Assembly (NCBI GenBank): GCA_030435675.1
Contig: CM059625.1
Coordinates: 6,758,001 to 6,822,000, forward strand
Direction of reading: 5' to 3'
Origin: Steinernema hermaphroditum
Taxonomy: Eukaryota > Nematoda > Chromadorea > Rhabditida > Steinernematidae
Length of the DNA: 64,000 nt
Shown here: positions 12,271 to 22,885 of the stretch, piece after piece
Position numbering within the stretch: the stretch's first letter is position 1
Layout: every line of letters begins with the position of its first letter
Notes under the pieces: generated by a model
What the model was told of the DNA's origin: nothing
The model's database searches: none
The model's input: only the letters and a program-made list of their open reading frames with translations
Translations under genes and position numbers: made by a program

Positions 12271-14191
12271 GGGCACTTTGCCTGACAAAAAAATTAAACT
12301 CGAAATATGACAGATTTATGTTAAAAGGGCTCCAACCCGGTTGGAGCGGATCAGTAAACACAATCAATACCACTCCACCGCTTCGACAGTTCGTTGCCAC
12401 GGCAAATGTGCTTTAATTTAATGGACAGTTTACTATCCCTGGTACGTGGTTTCGAGGTTTTCAGGGGTTTCCGATGTCACAGAGTTCGTAGTGATCGAAA
12501 AGAGGCTCATATGCCGCAGATGAACAAAAGGTAGAACACCACCAAAAGGGCACGAAAAAAGGCACAGAAAAGCGGTTTTATTCCTGGCTTTCGAAACCAC
12601 AGTCCCAGCAGCACAAATTTGTAGCGTTAGGATGATGGCTCATGTTGTTGCAATTCTCGACACCGCGGCTCACTGCAAAGAGTTAACATATAAATTGCGA
12701 TAAAAACTAGGACTTTTGAAGCCCACAGACAGCGACCAAATACGAGACAGAAAAACAAATGGCTAACGGAAAAGATATCGCAGAAATGGGCATTACCTGG
12801 ATGCAGAACGTCCAGACAGAGTCTACACCACAATATGCATTCCAGACAAGTTCGAACAGAAATACATGAACAGACTCAACTCAACAACTTTGCACGGGAA
12901 AGGGAAGTGAGTGGTAATTCAACTGGCGCGCGGTAGCTCAGTGGTGTAGGAAAATTTCCCAACAAGGCAAATGCGCTGCCTAAAGGTTTTCGCTACGGAA
13001 CCCAGCACATAATGTAGATTTCCAATGTTCTTTTTGTCTTCTGACGCCACGGCGTGTCAGCGCCATTCAGTGATGGGTCTTTCGAAGTCTCGGTCTCGAG
13101 GCTTTTCGAGGAATTTCTAGGTGACTGAAGCGAAGGTGCTCGTTTCAGTGAATGCTCTGTTCTCCTCAACCAGTTCGCCTCTCAAATTGGCGTCATCAAC
13201 TGCCTCCAGACAACCTCTGCTCTCTTCAAGAACTTCACCACTGTGTATCAGTACTCCACCACCTTGTTTTACAAGTTACCTTATTGAATCCGAGCATGTT
13301 TGAGGTACATAGAAAGGTCATCTAACTTAACACCGTCGGAATCTCGTTCAAATAGTTGTGCTATGCCTTCCATCAAGGGCGGAGCGTTTTATTAAACGAG
13401 GAAATTATGAATCACCGCGTCTAAAAACACACGTCAGTGACGCTATGGTTGCAACTTGCAAGTCGGAAGAATGCAGCTGTTCTATAAATATATAAATTTG
13501 GGTTAGACGAGTGTTTTCAAGGCCTCCCTATGGATGTGTTTTAAAACATAAAGATGCAAGTCTTTCTGTCTCTCGTGTAAATGTTATATGGATATTTATA
13601 CCCTTCAGAAGACCATTCGTAAAGAATGCCATTTTTCTATAAACACTTATCTGATATTTTGATGGATTTACTACATATGTATAGATGTGATATAGGCATG
13701 CATAACTACCCCTTTGTCCCATATTCTCATTCTTTTCTTTATTTTCCGGTCGCTTTGTAGACATAAGCTACAATAACTGGCGGCATTTATACTTCGCGCG
13801 ACTCTTTCTGAGGTGTATGCACTTTTGCTCGCGCTCAATTAATTAGCGCCCGCCGTAGGTATCCACTGGCACTGAAACGAGCAGGTAATAATCGACTGCC
13901 GTGGGAGCTAGAACATTTGGCAGCACACTGCTTGTATTTTTCGAAAATCTATTAGTCGAGTGCTTGTCTGTCCTTCCAGCTCTGTGTTACGTGTCTTCCA
14001 TACACATCTCCTCTATCCTTTTATTCCTTGCTCATGCGCTCCTTTTGCCGAACGTAACATCCGCTTATTACGCACACTCTGGCGCAGCGAATCTTAATCA
14101 CTGGTTGCTCAAAAGAGACTTCTCCGGTGCTCAACAACCAGGCAGAACCCCCTTTCAGCGTCTCTGAGTATACAGGTTCGAGAGGCTGGCA
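12271..14191. other. Intergenic; no supported gene
   Basis: No open frame here has recognisable similarity or convincing splice partners. It includes a tRNA-promoter-like stretch near 12931 (listed separately) and AT-rich sequence. Several frames of 60-88 codons exist but look like chance. Confidence 0.4.
12925..13020 (+). repeat. tRNA-derived (SINE-like) relic, tentative
   Basis: The bases ggtagctcagtggtgtagg at about 12932-12950 match an RNA polymerase III A box (TRGCNNAGYNGG) as found in tRNA D-arms. No B box of the GGTTCGAATCC type follows at the right distance, and no cloverleaf can be folded. It could be an old SINE head or coincidence. Confidence 0.2.
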
Positions 14192-14989
14192 ATGGTGGTT
14201 CGAGAAAATCAATCAAGCGACTGTAACTGTCAAGCTCGCACCGAGCCCAACTGCGACATGGAGCCGTATGTTATTAGTTTGAAGCTTCACTTATGTTGTC
14301 TAGTTTGAAATCGATCCTCTCTGCAATGAAACAGATTCCCCAAAACAACGCAGATGCGGACTACGGTAGAATCCTCTACACGATATGCATTCTCGGGATG
14401 TTTGCCTTTATCATCCTTCTTCTTATGGTCCGTTCGATACGTCGATCCCGTTCAACGGTTGAAGTAATTCCACTGCATTGGTTAATGACGTAACTTACGA
14501 CATCCTTGCTTAGATGGAAGCCCTTCTGGACGCAATGCGCTTTCGCGAAGAGCTCGATAACAGACAACGAGAAAGGAAAAAGCTTCAAAAAGCAAAGAAC
14601 AAGGTGAAGATGATTTTCAGAAATCAACATGTCTAGGAACTACAACTTTAGGTTACCGCTTGGCTCACGAGGTCTGGAGAAAAGATGTGGAGAAGCAGTC
14701 CTCAAATAATAGTGTCCCAACCCAACTGCAGTCAGAGGTGGGAAAGCATCTTGGTTATATATTTAACGGTCTAATCAAATTAAGGTCATCAGTGAGCTTT
14801 GTCCCTCGAATTGTGGTAACCGAAAACCTCGAAGACCAGACGTACCTGACAAGACGCGGTTCCGACCGATCCCATGCGCCGTCATTGAGTCTCATCTACG
14901 ATTTCAGCTCGGCAACCCCGGAACCATCTTACAGTGCGTCTCTCGAAATTGTTGATGACCGCTTCAGTCCAAGTCTCAGTTCCCACTGA
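14192..14989 (+). CDS. Small single-pass membrane protein, KCNE/MPS-like (copy 1)
   Basis: A short protein with a cysteine-bearing extracellular head (SDCNCQARTEPNC), one membrane helix (LYTICILGMFAFIILLLMV) and a basic juxtamembrane stretch (RSIRRSRSTVE). A charged cytosolic helix follows (RFREELDNRQRERKKLQKAKN), then a serine-rich tail with FVPRIVVTE. The exon joins are supported by the paralogue downstream, which keeps the same layout: MEP/LKSIL across a 14270-14310 acceptor, TVE/MEALL, KNK/VTAWL, QRS/SVSFVP. Size and architecture resemble KCNE (MinK/MPS) K+-channel beta subunits, which have one helix followed by a basic patch. That function is inferred from topology, not from a diagnostic motif. 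The start ATG at 14192 is the first in frame; stop TGA is at 14987-14989. Confidence 0.6.
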
Positions 14990-15342
14990 ATGTTTTCCTT
15001 TCTGTACAGGCGACGTCATATTTGTTGTTTAAAGGTCGTGTAAATACAAAGCGTTCTCGTTTCACACCCTCACACCGTTTGTTGTTAAAGAGTGAAGGGC
15101 GCCACCTACGGCAAACTCTGTCGCGCGTTGCCATAAGAGCGGCAGAATGACGCCATACTCTTCACTACGTGTGCTGGCTATCAGAACAGCCGGCAACAAT
15201 CCATCGATACTACCTATCCCTGCCTCAGCTAAATCCCGTTTCGCGCCGCCTCCTCAAGCGCACAGGGAGCTGAAGAGGAGAGTATTAATCCCAGAGCTGC
15301 GTCACACTACCTGCACCCTTGAAAGATTGTACTCAACCATCT

Positions 15343-16022
15343 ATGGAATCCATTTGTAATTGTCCTCCCCTCTCTCAGCAAGTAAACCAGACAAACTCAC
15401 AATGTTTACGTGATGTACGCAACTTAATTCGTACGGCGAATGCGCAGTTATGGCACGAAGCGAAGTACTCTCAGGAGCACCTCACGGGAGCTGATCTATA
15501 TACAGCAGTCATTCTCTTTCTGTTTGCCTCCATTATAATCCTTTTAATGATCCGCGCCATCAAGCCTAGTGAAACCCTCGATGATCAGGTAAACAAGCAT
15601 CAATGTGAAACGCATGTTGGTTTACATTCAGGTCACACTGTTGCTCAATTCCATGCGGGTAAGAGTTGAATACGAGGATCAGGCGAGGCAGAAGCGTAAG
15701 CTACGAGAAGCGAAGCGTCGAGCGCAGAGGTGGCTAGCTGAAGCGAAAAACAAGGGAGTTAGAAAACTTTCCTTCCGAAGGGCGCACTCTACATCAGATG
15801 CAGGTGGGCACCAGGTTCAAACTCGGAAGCACAAAATATCATTACTTAGCGGTTGATAAGATGTCCGTAAATAGTACCCCGGCAGTGGGTTTAGCTCCAA
15901 AAAAGGCTTACCAGAGGGCAGCAAGTTACCATCAGTTTGTTCCGCAAATTGTTGTCACATCGGAAACACATCAGATCTCTATAGAAGATTCCTCTCCTCT
16001 AAGCGCGCCCTTCAGCAGGTAA
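15343..16022 (+). CDS. Small single-pass membrane protein, KCNE/MPS-like (copy 2)
   Basis: Tandem paralogue of the gene at 14192. The head carries CNCPP and a NQT sequon. The membrane helix is DLYTAVILFLFASIIILLMI, followed by RAIKPSET. A long basic helix (RQKRKLREAKRRAQRWLAEA) leads to a tail with FVPQIVVTSETHQ. Shared with copy 1: the helix ending in LLM[IV]R[AS]I, the AKxxxxxWL motif after the basic run, and FVP[RQ]IVVT. Introns follow DDQ (about 15588-15632) and STSDA (about 15804-15850, 46 bases). I chose ATG 15343 because it precedes the cysteines as in copy 1. The frame ends SAPFSR at TAA 16020-16022, though a donor (CAG/gtaaca) at the same place could extend it. A role as a K+-channel accessory subunit is inference. 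Confidence 0.6.
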
Positions 16023-16342
16023 CATGGTTATGATACGTTGATGAGTGTTTCGCTGGTTAAGAGCTTCTTCTTCATTCAGTTTCGATGAAGTTAGTCAACA
16101 TTCCATGCAGTCAAGGAAAAATGAAGTGGATGAGTATAAAACTGTATTATAAGCATGTTATGAGATGTTTTATTGGTGAGTAAAACAATAAAAGCAAACA
16201 GGTGAATAAATGCAGATTGAAAACGCATCAAAGGGGAAACCACAGTATACCCGACATGGCCGGAGCAACAAACCCACTATAATTACTGGGACATAAAGCT
16301 ATCGTAAAAATACTGGCTCGAATTCATTTCGTATGCATATTT
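16023..16342. other. Convergent intergenic spacer
   Basis: AT-rich 3' flanks of copy 2 of the single-pass protein and of the CLIC gene, with AATAAA-like polyadenylation signals (aataaa at about 16188 and 16205). No gene seen. Confidence 0.5.
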
Positions 16343-17037
16343 TCATTCGCTCTTCCTTGTGTCCTTTGGAACTATAAAAGTGAACAATGGTCGTTGCCTG
16401 CAAAGTTGCGCTCGTTTTTGTGAAGACAATAGGTTCGGCGTGTCTGGTCTTTCAGCCCAATACATAACGATCTCCTGAAGATGGATATAAGCAATCGCTT
16501 TATGCCACACTTTTCTCACTAACCTGATCGCTGGGACAAGATTTGGTGAACGCTTCCGAATTGTATCCTGATTCCATGTAATGCCACAGGTTATGAAGGT
16601 CAACAGGTATTTCAAATTCCTTCAAAGTTTTGCAAGCTATGCGGATGGAATGAAGTCGCGAAAGAACTTTGCAATCGATCAGTTTTATTTCGTTTCCAGT
16701 TAAGAACGAGGTGTCTGTTTCACCCAAAAATCGATCAATTCGGATGAGTTCATTTGTCAATGCCTGCGATTATTACTGCATACTCTCTACCGTATCCTTG
16801 CAAAGTTACCTTTGGGTCTGTGTTCACTTCTTTAATGAAGAAGCAAAAAATACGGAATAGGTCGGCCGTAACATTGTCGGCCTCTCCTGGTAAATGTTTT
16901 AAGGAGGGATAAGGGAATGCCTTCTCAACGTAGTCGACAATTTCATCTTCGTACGATAACGTAATATCCTCACCATCACCCCCAAGACGCTCACCATCCG
17001 ATCCAGCTTTCACCCACAACTCCACTGTGTCAGTCAT
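16343..17037 (-). CDS. Chloride intracellular channel (CLIC/EXC-4) family protein, lacking the redox segment
   Basis: CLIC proteins are soluble GST-fold proteins that can insert into membranes; EXC-4 acts in nematode tubulogenesis. Three exons are seen. The first has VELWVKAGSDGERLG, then directly GDGEDITLSYEDEIVDYVEKAF and NVTADLFRIFCFFIK. The second (acceptor tcgcag near 16797) has LTNELIRIDRF, FLTGNEIKLIDCKVLSRLH, LHNLWHYMESGYNSEAF and KSCPSDQ. The third has EIVMYWAERP and a basic tail. The alpha-helical C domain is complete. The usual thioredoxin-like segment with the CxxC or CxxS active site, expected between ERLG and DITLSY, is missing in genomic sequence, so the product is about 200 residues. 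The start is ATG 17035-17037, 2 bases after a splice acceptor (gtttttag). Whether the product folds and works is unknown. Confidence 0.85.
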
Positions 17038-18094
17038 ATCTAAAAACGATTAGCCTTTCGAAGTGGCATAAAGAAGCGGCGAGGAACGCAGAAGAAAAAG
17101 CAAAGCCAACACGGCGCACTGATCCTCTTTTCAGCGTTAGCACGATGCGCTCAAGAAAGATTTCGCAAAGTCACTCAACGGAAAACCGGGCAATTTATAT
17201 CAGGTTAAAGGCGATGACCAACGTGACGCCTCCACAAGTGCAAAGAAAATCCATGTCTTCATCATCATTCGACAATGGAAGCTGTGCAAGCAATTTACGT
17301 TTTGGATTTCGACATACATCCGTTTCACATAGTCTCTGCCAAAACAAAATGCAATACTACAGTAACTGGTTTAAAATAAAAGAGGAGCCATTGAACTCAA
17401 TGGGACCATTTTGGAATAGAAGTTGTATGTTTGCAAAGAGTGGCAAAGAGGAAGACGATGGCAATTACCGCGGGCCGTTTCAGCGATCCACCCTGGCATC
17501 GATTGAAATTTATCCAGTTGTCGGGCGAGCGGGAGAGATCCGCGAGCCCTGAAGTGACGTTTGTTGAACGTGTGCTGAAGTGGAAAACGAGATCGAAATG
17601 CAATCTCCAATAAGTCAACAGGCTTGAATAAAGAAAACAATGCATATGTAATAATGGCATATGTGACATTCAGAAAGGGAAAAAATTTGCAAATCCTGCG
17701 CAGTGCACCAATGAAGAACGTATGTGCATGCGCTAGAAACGAAGCAATCGATTAGGGAAGCTTCATTTCTGCTTCCTCTCTAGCGGCTTTAATTAAAAAT
17801 GCCGCTCATCTCAAACACTCCAGAAAATGCAAGAGACAGTGCGTTGCAAGTTTTTTTCAATCACCACCAACAACATCAGAGTTAGCAGACGGTTTACACA
17901 ACACAATTTATCTCCATGTATATACAGCTTTTCCACATCTAGTGGATTGAATTGATAGAGTTCTATGGTCGTATAACCTCTTTAAATGAATGCCGTTACG
18001 GTCTAATAAGGCGTTCTTTGGGGTTCTGAATGTGGTACTCCGTTCATATATCGTTTTAATAGAGCGACTGAGGTCATGATACGAAGTTGTTAAC
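17038..18094. other. Intergenic; unassigned open frame
   Basis: Holds one 135-codon plus-strand frame (17145-17552, serine-rich start, no recognised domain, no signal peptide). I cannot distinguish it from chance. The rest is AT-rich with no features seen. Confidence 0.35.
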
Positions 18095-18301
18095 CAGGGG
18101 CCGTATCAACAAAAGTGTGATGTGCTTCACAGCTGCCTCACAGTTAGGGTTTTCCTTGAGCTTTCTGGATTTTTCTCTTATGGTTGGCGAGCACACCACG
18201 TGCGTTTCCCAACAATAAGAAAAAATTCTAGAAACGTCAAAGCAAACCCTAACTGTGAGGCAGCTGTGAAGCATATCACGCTTTTGTGGATACAGCCCCA
18301 G
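18095..18301. mobile_element. Near-palindromic foldback MITE, about 207 bp
   Basis: The two halves are inverted copies. The left arm from 18095 reads CAGGGGCCGTATCAACAAAA. The right arm, on the opposite strand from 18301, reads CTGGGGCTGTATCCACAAAA. Inner sequences also pair (cttcacagctgcctcacag on the left against its complement at about 18257-18275). The arms run nearly to the centre at about 18190-18208, so a transcript would form one long hairpin. No coding capacity. The C(A/T)GGGG start resembles hAT-type terminal repeats, but I see no 8-bp target duplication, so the superfamily is uncertain. Similar open frames on both strands are a by-product of the palindrome. Confidence 0.8.
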
Positions 18302-19011
18302 AAAGCACAAGAGTTGGACTTTCTTGTCCGATACATACTGTAAATACAAAGTCCCTGTGTATGTCTGAAACCAATGTCCACGACGGCCCGTTGAATAAGG
18401 ATTAAACCCTTATAAATTGTGAGTAAGAATAGTTAGCTAGCTGCGCAGACGCCAATTGCACTTCTGCCAACTGCATATGAGACTTCGCATTTCACTAGAC
18501 AGACAGCTTACGTCTTCACAGACTGATTTGCATAGTTTCCAGCCAGTCCGATCGGATGCAGCGATCAAGAGTGGTCGGTTCCAGTAGCGCTTGTCATTCG
18601 GGATCGTCGTGCATCAGAGAGCAGCTCGGAGCAGCATTTGGGAGCAAATGTCATTGCTATGGAGTGGCAAATCACGGTGGAGATCTGGAAATCTGGTTCA
18701 GTTCGTGCTGCTTCAGCTGCACTCTCTTTTTTAGTGCTTTTTTATTTTTTTACATGGTTTAGCTCTAGGCGCAGCTTCTTATCTATGGACATAGTACCCT
18801 TAGCGCTACAGAAATGCATCGAATGTCGGCGGGGGGCAGCGACTGGGTCCCGCTGCGATATTTTTAAGTGCGCGAATTTCAAACGATTGAAATATGCGGG
18901 AAATCAGTGGGCACGAAGGCAGTTTGGAGTTTCGCGTGTTTGGTGCTGGGTTTTTTTTTCATTTGAATCGTACAGTCGCTTAATTGGTAATCATCTTTCA
19001 GATTGCTGCAT
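18302..19011. other. Upstream region of DNA2
   Basis: No gene recognised. Open plus-strand frames at 18556-19057 contain no known motif and do not join DNA2 convincingly. A splice acceptor (tcatctttcag, AG at 19000-19001) sits 10 bases before the DNA2 start. Confidence 0.4.
19000..19011 (+). promoter_or_regulatory. Candidate spliced-leader acceptor of DNA2
   Basis: tcatctttcag with AG at 19000-19001, 10 bases before the start codon, and no convincing upstream coding exon. Equivalent acceptors precede FANCD2 (32837-32838), CLIC (17040-17041), the P450 (25034-25035), ire-1 (48599-48600) and the nested DEG/ENaC (44220-44221). Confidence 0.4.
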
Positions 19012-22000
19012 ATGGACGGAGAAGATAGTTTCGAAAACGATGGTGATTTTATGCTGACGAGCAACGTCGCGGACTTTCCTTCCTTGCTGACTGGAAACAA
19101 GCTGGAGCTTGTCGTTACGGAATTCCACAAAACTAAAGAAGACGAGTTGTTCGTGATAGGCCAACTTTGTCCGAACAATGAGACAACTGTGCGTGTATTC
19201 CTGCGAGGAGCTTGGTGTGATTCGCCTCTACAAATCGGATATCGAGTGAAGATCTTTGACCCCCAAGGGTATAAAATTAAGCCGTCGACTTCTGATACGC
19301 AAGAGGCTGATGCCGATATGGTTTGTCTTCAATAATATGCGCTTGCTGTCACGGATATGTTGTAGGAAGTCCATGTTGATGACAAACACGGGCTAGTTAT
19401 TATAGAGCCGAATGTTCTGATCTCGTCAACGACCATTTCCCAGAGTTTCTATTGTCAGCGTAAAGCGGTTCTCCTGGAACGCTTCCGCGGAGCTAGTGCC
19501 TCGAACAGTGCAATGTTAATTGGTAACTGTGTTCACATGCTGTTTCAGGTAAGTTCCTTGAGTCACTTTGCTTAAACACAAGTTTGTTCAGTCAGCTTTG
19601 ATTGAGAAGACTGTTGTGATTGATGACAAATGGCTACTAGACAAGTTCTATAAATCGATTCTTCCTGGAGTCGCCATCCAGATGATTGGTATTAAAATGA
19701 CGCCTGAGTCTTTGGAGAATGAGATTAAACCTTATTTCAAAATAATTACCGAGTGGATTAATCAGTATGTGCGCTCAGGAACTGGTAGTGATCGCCAATT
19801 CCATGGAACGCATGTTATTGACGAGGTCGCAGATATAGAAGAGAACATTTGGATGCCAGCCATCGGCGTAAAAGGAAAGATTGACGCCAGTTTAAAGGTA
19901 AAATCTACTTTGTATGTACGTTATGAAAAGGTTTTAGGTTCGAAATGTGAATAGTCGGAAAGAGTTTACATCTGCTTTGGAGTTGAAGACTGGTAATAGT
20001 AAGATGAATTTCGATCACAATGGACAGGTTTGGTGCAATCTAACGCATGCATTTGACCGTTTTTTTAGGTTTTACTTTACTCCATGATGCTTTCTCTTAG
20101 TAAAAATTTCGGTTCTATCGAACCCGGCTTTCTGTTGTATTTAAAGGACGGCTCTTTTCGGCCCGTGGTGCCTAAAGCTATGGATTTGAGAGGAATAATT
20201 AAGTGCAGAAACGAAATTGCTTCGTTTTTAGCTATGATCGAGATTAATAGTTTGCCGCGTAGGTGCTTTTTGCTCATCGTCATACAAATCCTTGATTTCA
20301 GCCCCGCTTTCAAGTTCGCGGTATTGTGATAAGTGTCCCATGTCGACTGCGTGTTCCATCTATCAACGCATGGATAGAAAAATTGATCACACTTCTCTAG
20401 AGATGCAACAGTTTACAACTTCTCTCACCACTCATCTTTCATCGTCTCACATGGAGTATTTCATGCGGTGGACCAGGTGGACGATGATGGAGTGGAGCAC
20501 CGCGGATTCTCAACGCATGAATGCGAAAAGCTTGTGGACAGTGAATGCCAAGACGCGTGAGAAAAAAGGACATTGCATTGCAAGCGCGTTACTGAACAGA
20601 CAGGAAAGTGTTGAGGAGTATGCTCATCTTGTATTCTCTCGGTATGGTCAAGCTATGATGCTGTTAACTACGCAGATTTTCAAACTATCGTTTTAGCGAA
20701 GATACTCTTCCACGAGTGTTTAATAAAGGCGACTATGCCATTATATCAACAGACTATCAATTTGCGTTGATTATGGGGTCAGTTCTCTCAGTGAACGGTA
20801 TGTTCTGATGATAATGTTTTCTGATGATTATGTTTCATGTCGTGTAGGAAACGTTATGACAGTACGGTGTGACAAACCCATGCCTGACGTGTCGGTCGGT
20901 AAACGATTCCATATCGATAAACACGAGAGCTTTACCACTTATTCCATGAATCTGGCAAATATTGTTTCGTTAATGGAAAACAGCGAGAGGAGGTATTGGT
21001 TCTTGTCTTACCTTTAATTTGACGTGTTGTATAGTGATCGGCTGCGCAAACTTATCATAGACAAAGTGTCTCCCGAGAAGCGCAAAGTCTCCAAGAAAGA
21101 CTACGAAGGAGTCATACCATTAATTAAGCATTTGAACAAGCAACAATCAGCTGCCGTTCTCAAGGCTCTGTTTATTAAAGATTTTCTTATTGTTGAGGGC
21201 TTTCCCGGTTCCGGTAAGAATTTGCTTTGGTGTCAGTGAATTGTAACCGTAATACGACTCTTAGGAAAAACAAGTACGATTTGCGCTCTTGTTCAGTGCC
21301 TAGAAAAGCTGGGCAAAACAATCCTCATTACTGCATACACGAATTCTGCCGTTGATAACATCCTTCGAAAACTGGTGAAGGTTACTCACTGTATTACTGT
21401 CCACTTTTTTTTACGGGTTGTTCATTCGTCTAGGTCCTTCCATCAGAAAAGTTATTGCGCCTTGGAAGCTCAAATATAAATTCTGATGTTAAAAGCCTCA
21501 CGTTGGATGCGAAAATTGGAGATGATATGAGTTCCACCGAACGTTACGAGTCCATGCGCAGTATTCTGGCGAATACTCCGATCGTTGCCACGACATGCTT
21601 AATGGCTAGTTCCCATCCCTTGTTCTCTTGGAGGAAATTTGATATGTGTGTGGTTGATGAAGCTTCGCTTGTCACCGAGAACACTCTCATAGCGTCATTA
21701 TTGCTCTGCGAAGCTTTTGTTCTTGTCGGCGATACAAACCAACTGTGTCCATTGGTTTTAAATCGAAATGCGCGGTAAGTAATTCATCGTTATTTCTCTT
21801 GTATATACATGTTCCCCTTTTAGTGAAGAAGGGATGAATGTTTCTCTGCTTGAAGGACTTGCTTATAATGACGGATTTATGGTATCATTAAACGAACAGT
21901 ACAGAATGAACAGGTATATTTCGGATTTGTGGGGCGTACTAATCACAAATTTATTTTCAATGTAGTGTCATATCTAATTTATGCAGCACCTTATTCTACG

Positions 22001-22729
22001 CTGGACGTATGACGTGTGGCAACGACGAAGTGGCCTCCCGAACTGTGTTTATCGAGAACAAAGAAAACATCGATCCGCTGCAGCGAGGTATCCTATGAAT
22101 TTGGGGGTGTTTTATCGTCATTGTTTGTTAAAGATGGATTCGGCTTGTGCTTAAGCACCAGTCTGGACGACTCTGTGATCCTGATCGACACATCTCGTTG
22201 TTCAGCTAGCAAATTCGCCGAGAGAGTTGGTGGGGCGCAAGGCGACATCTTCAATCAAGGTGAAGCTGTGTACATTGCAACCCTTTGTACCACATTCATT
22301 GAGGTGCGAGAAGTAGGAAGGTTGTCAATAACGTTCAGTGGTTTAGAAACTCGTATCTCCTTGCGATATTGGCGTTATGGTCACATATAAATATCAAGCA
22401 AAGGTCATCAAGGAGATGCTGGAGGATTCTCGTATAGAAGTCAACACTGTTGACCAGTACCAAGGAAGAGAGAAGAAAGTTATGATTATGTCTCTGGTAC
22501 ACACAGATTTTAACAGGGTAGAAATCAAAAATATTTTATAGTAATGACTGTTTTAAAACTTATTTAGAACTGCGAGCTTCTTTCCGATCCCCGGCGCATC
22601 AACGTAGCGGTGAGTCGTGCCCAGGCGAAGCTGATCATTGTGGGGCACAGCGAGCGATGCCGTCACTACTTCGTGATGAAAGAATTGTTTCAATCAATTC
22701 CCAAGAAGTTTATCTTATCTGATATGTAG
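19012..22729 (+). CDS. dna-2: DNA2 nuclease-helicase (DNA replication and repair)
   Basis: DNA2 cuts 5' flaps in Okazaki fragment maturation, resects double-strand breaks and processes stalled forks. Order seen: an N-terminal beta-rich domain, then the RecB-type nuclease with the Fe-S cysteine in [16 protein letters not shown] and [11 protein letters not shown] (catalytic D and ExK). The remaining cluster cysteines are in [11 protein letters not shown] (C-x2-C-x5-C). The SF1 helicase follows: Walker A GFPGSGK/TST across an intron at about 21213-21264, motif Ia [12 protein letters not shown], motif II VVDEASL, motif [15 protein letters not shown], motif IV NEQYRMN, motif [12 protein letters not shown] and motif [18 protein letters not shown]. 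In motif III the usual second residue of the PP pair region is CP. A dozen or so introns are present, mostly short. Start ATG 19012 follows an acceptor; stop TAG is at 22727-22729. All catalytic motifs appear intact. Confidence 0.93.
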
Positions 22730-22885
22730 GTCGTAATATGGACAGTATTTCGACAGTATATACGGGTGTATTTTATTTATCTGTGATTTCTTCATGGCAT
22801 TGTTTCAGTAAAAAAGGATGTCATATAAGTTGTTGGGTTCAGAGTTCAACCGTATGTGAAGTGGTGGCCGTGGGATAAAGAAGAA

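Noticed and set aside
12925..13020. tRNA gene
   Set aside because: Only the A-box-like arm is present; no anticodon stem, T-arm or acceptor pairing.
17145..17552. 135-codon plus-strand frame
   Set aside because: No recognised domain, no splice partners, and minus-strand frames of similar length overlap it.
18074..18381. Look-alike open frames on both strands with shared peptide MLHSCLTVRV
   Set aside because: They are the two arms of the palindromic MITE read in opposite directions, not proteins.
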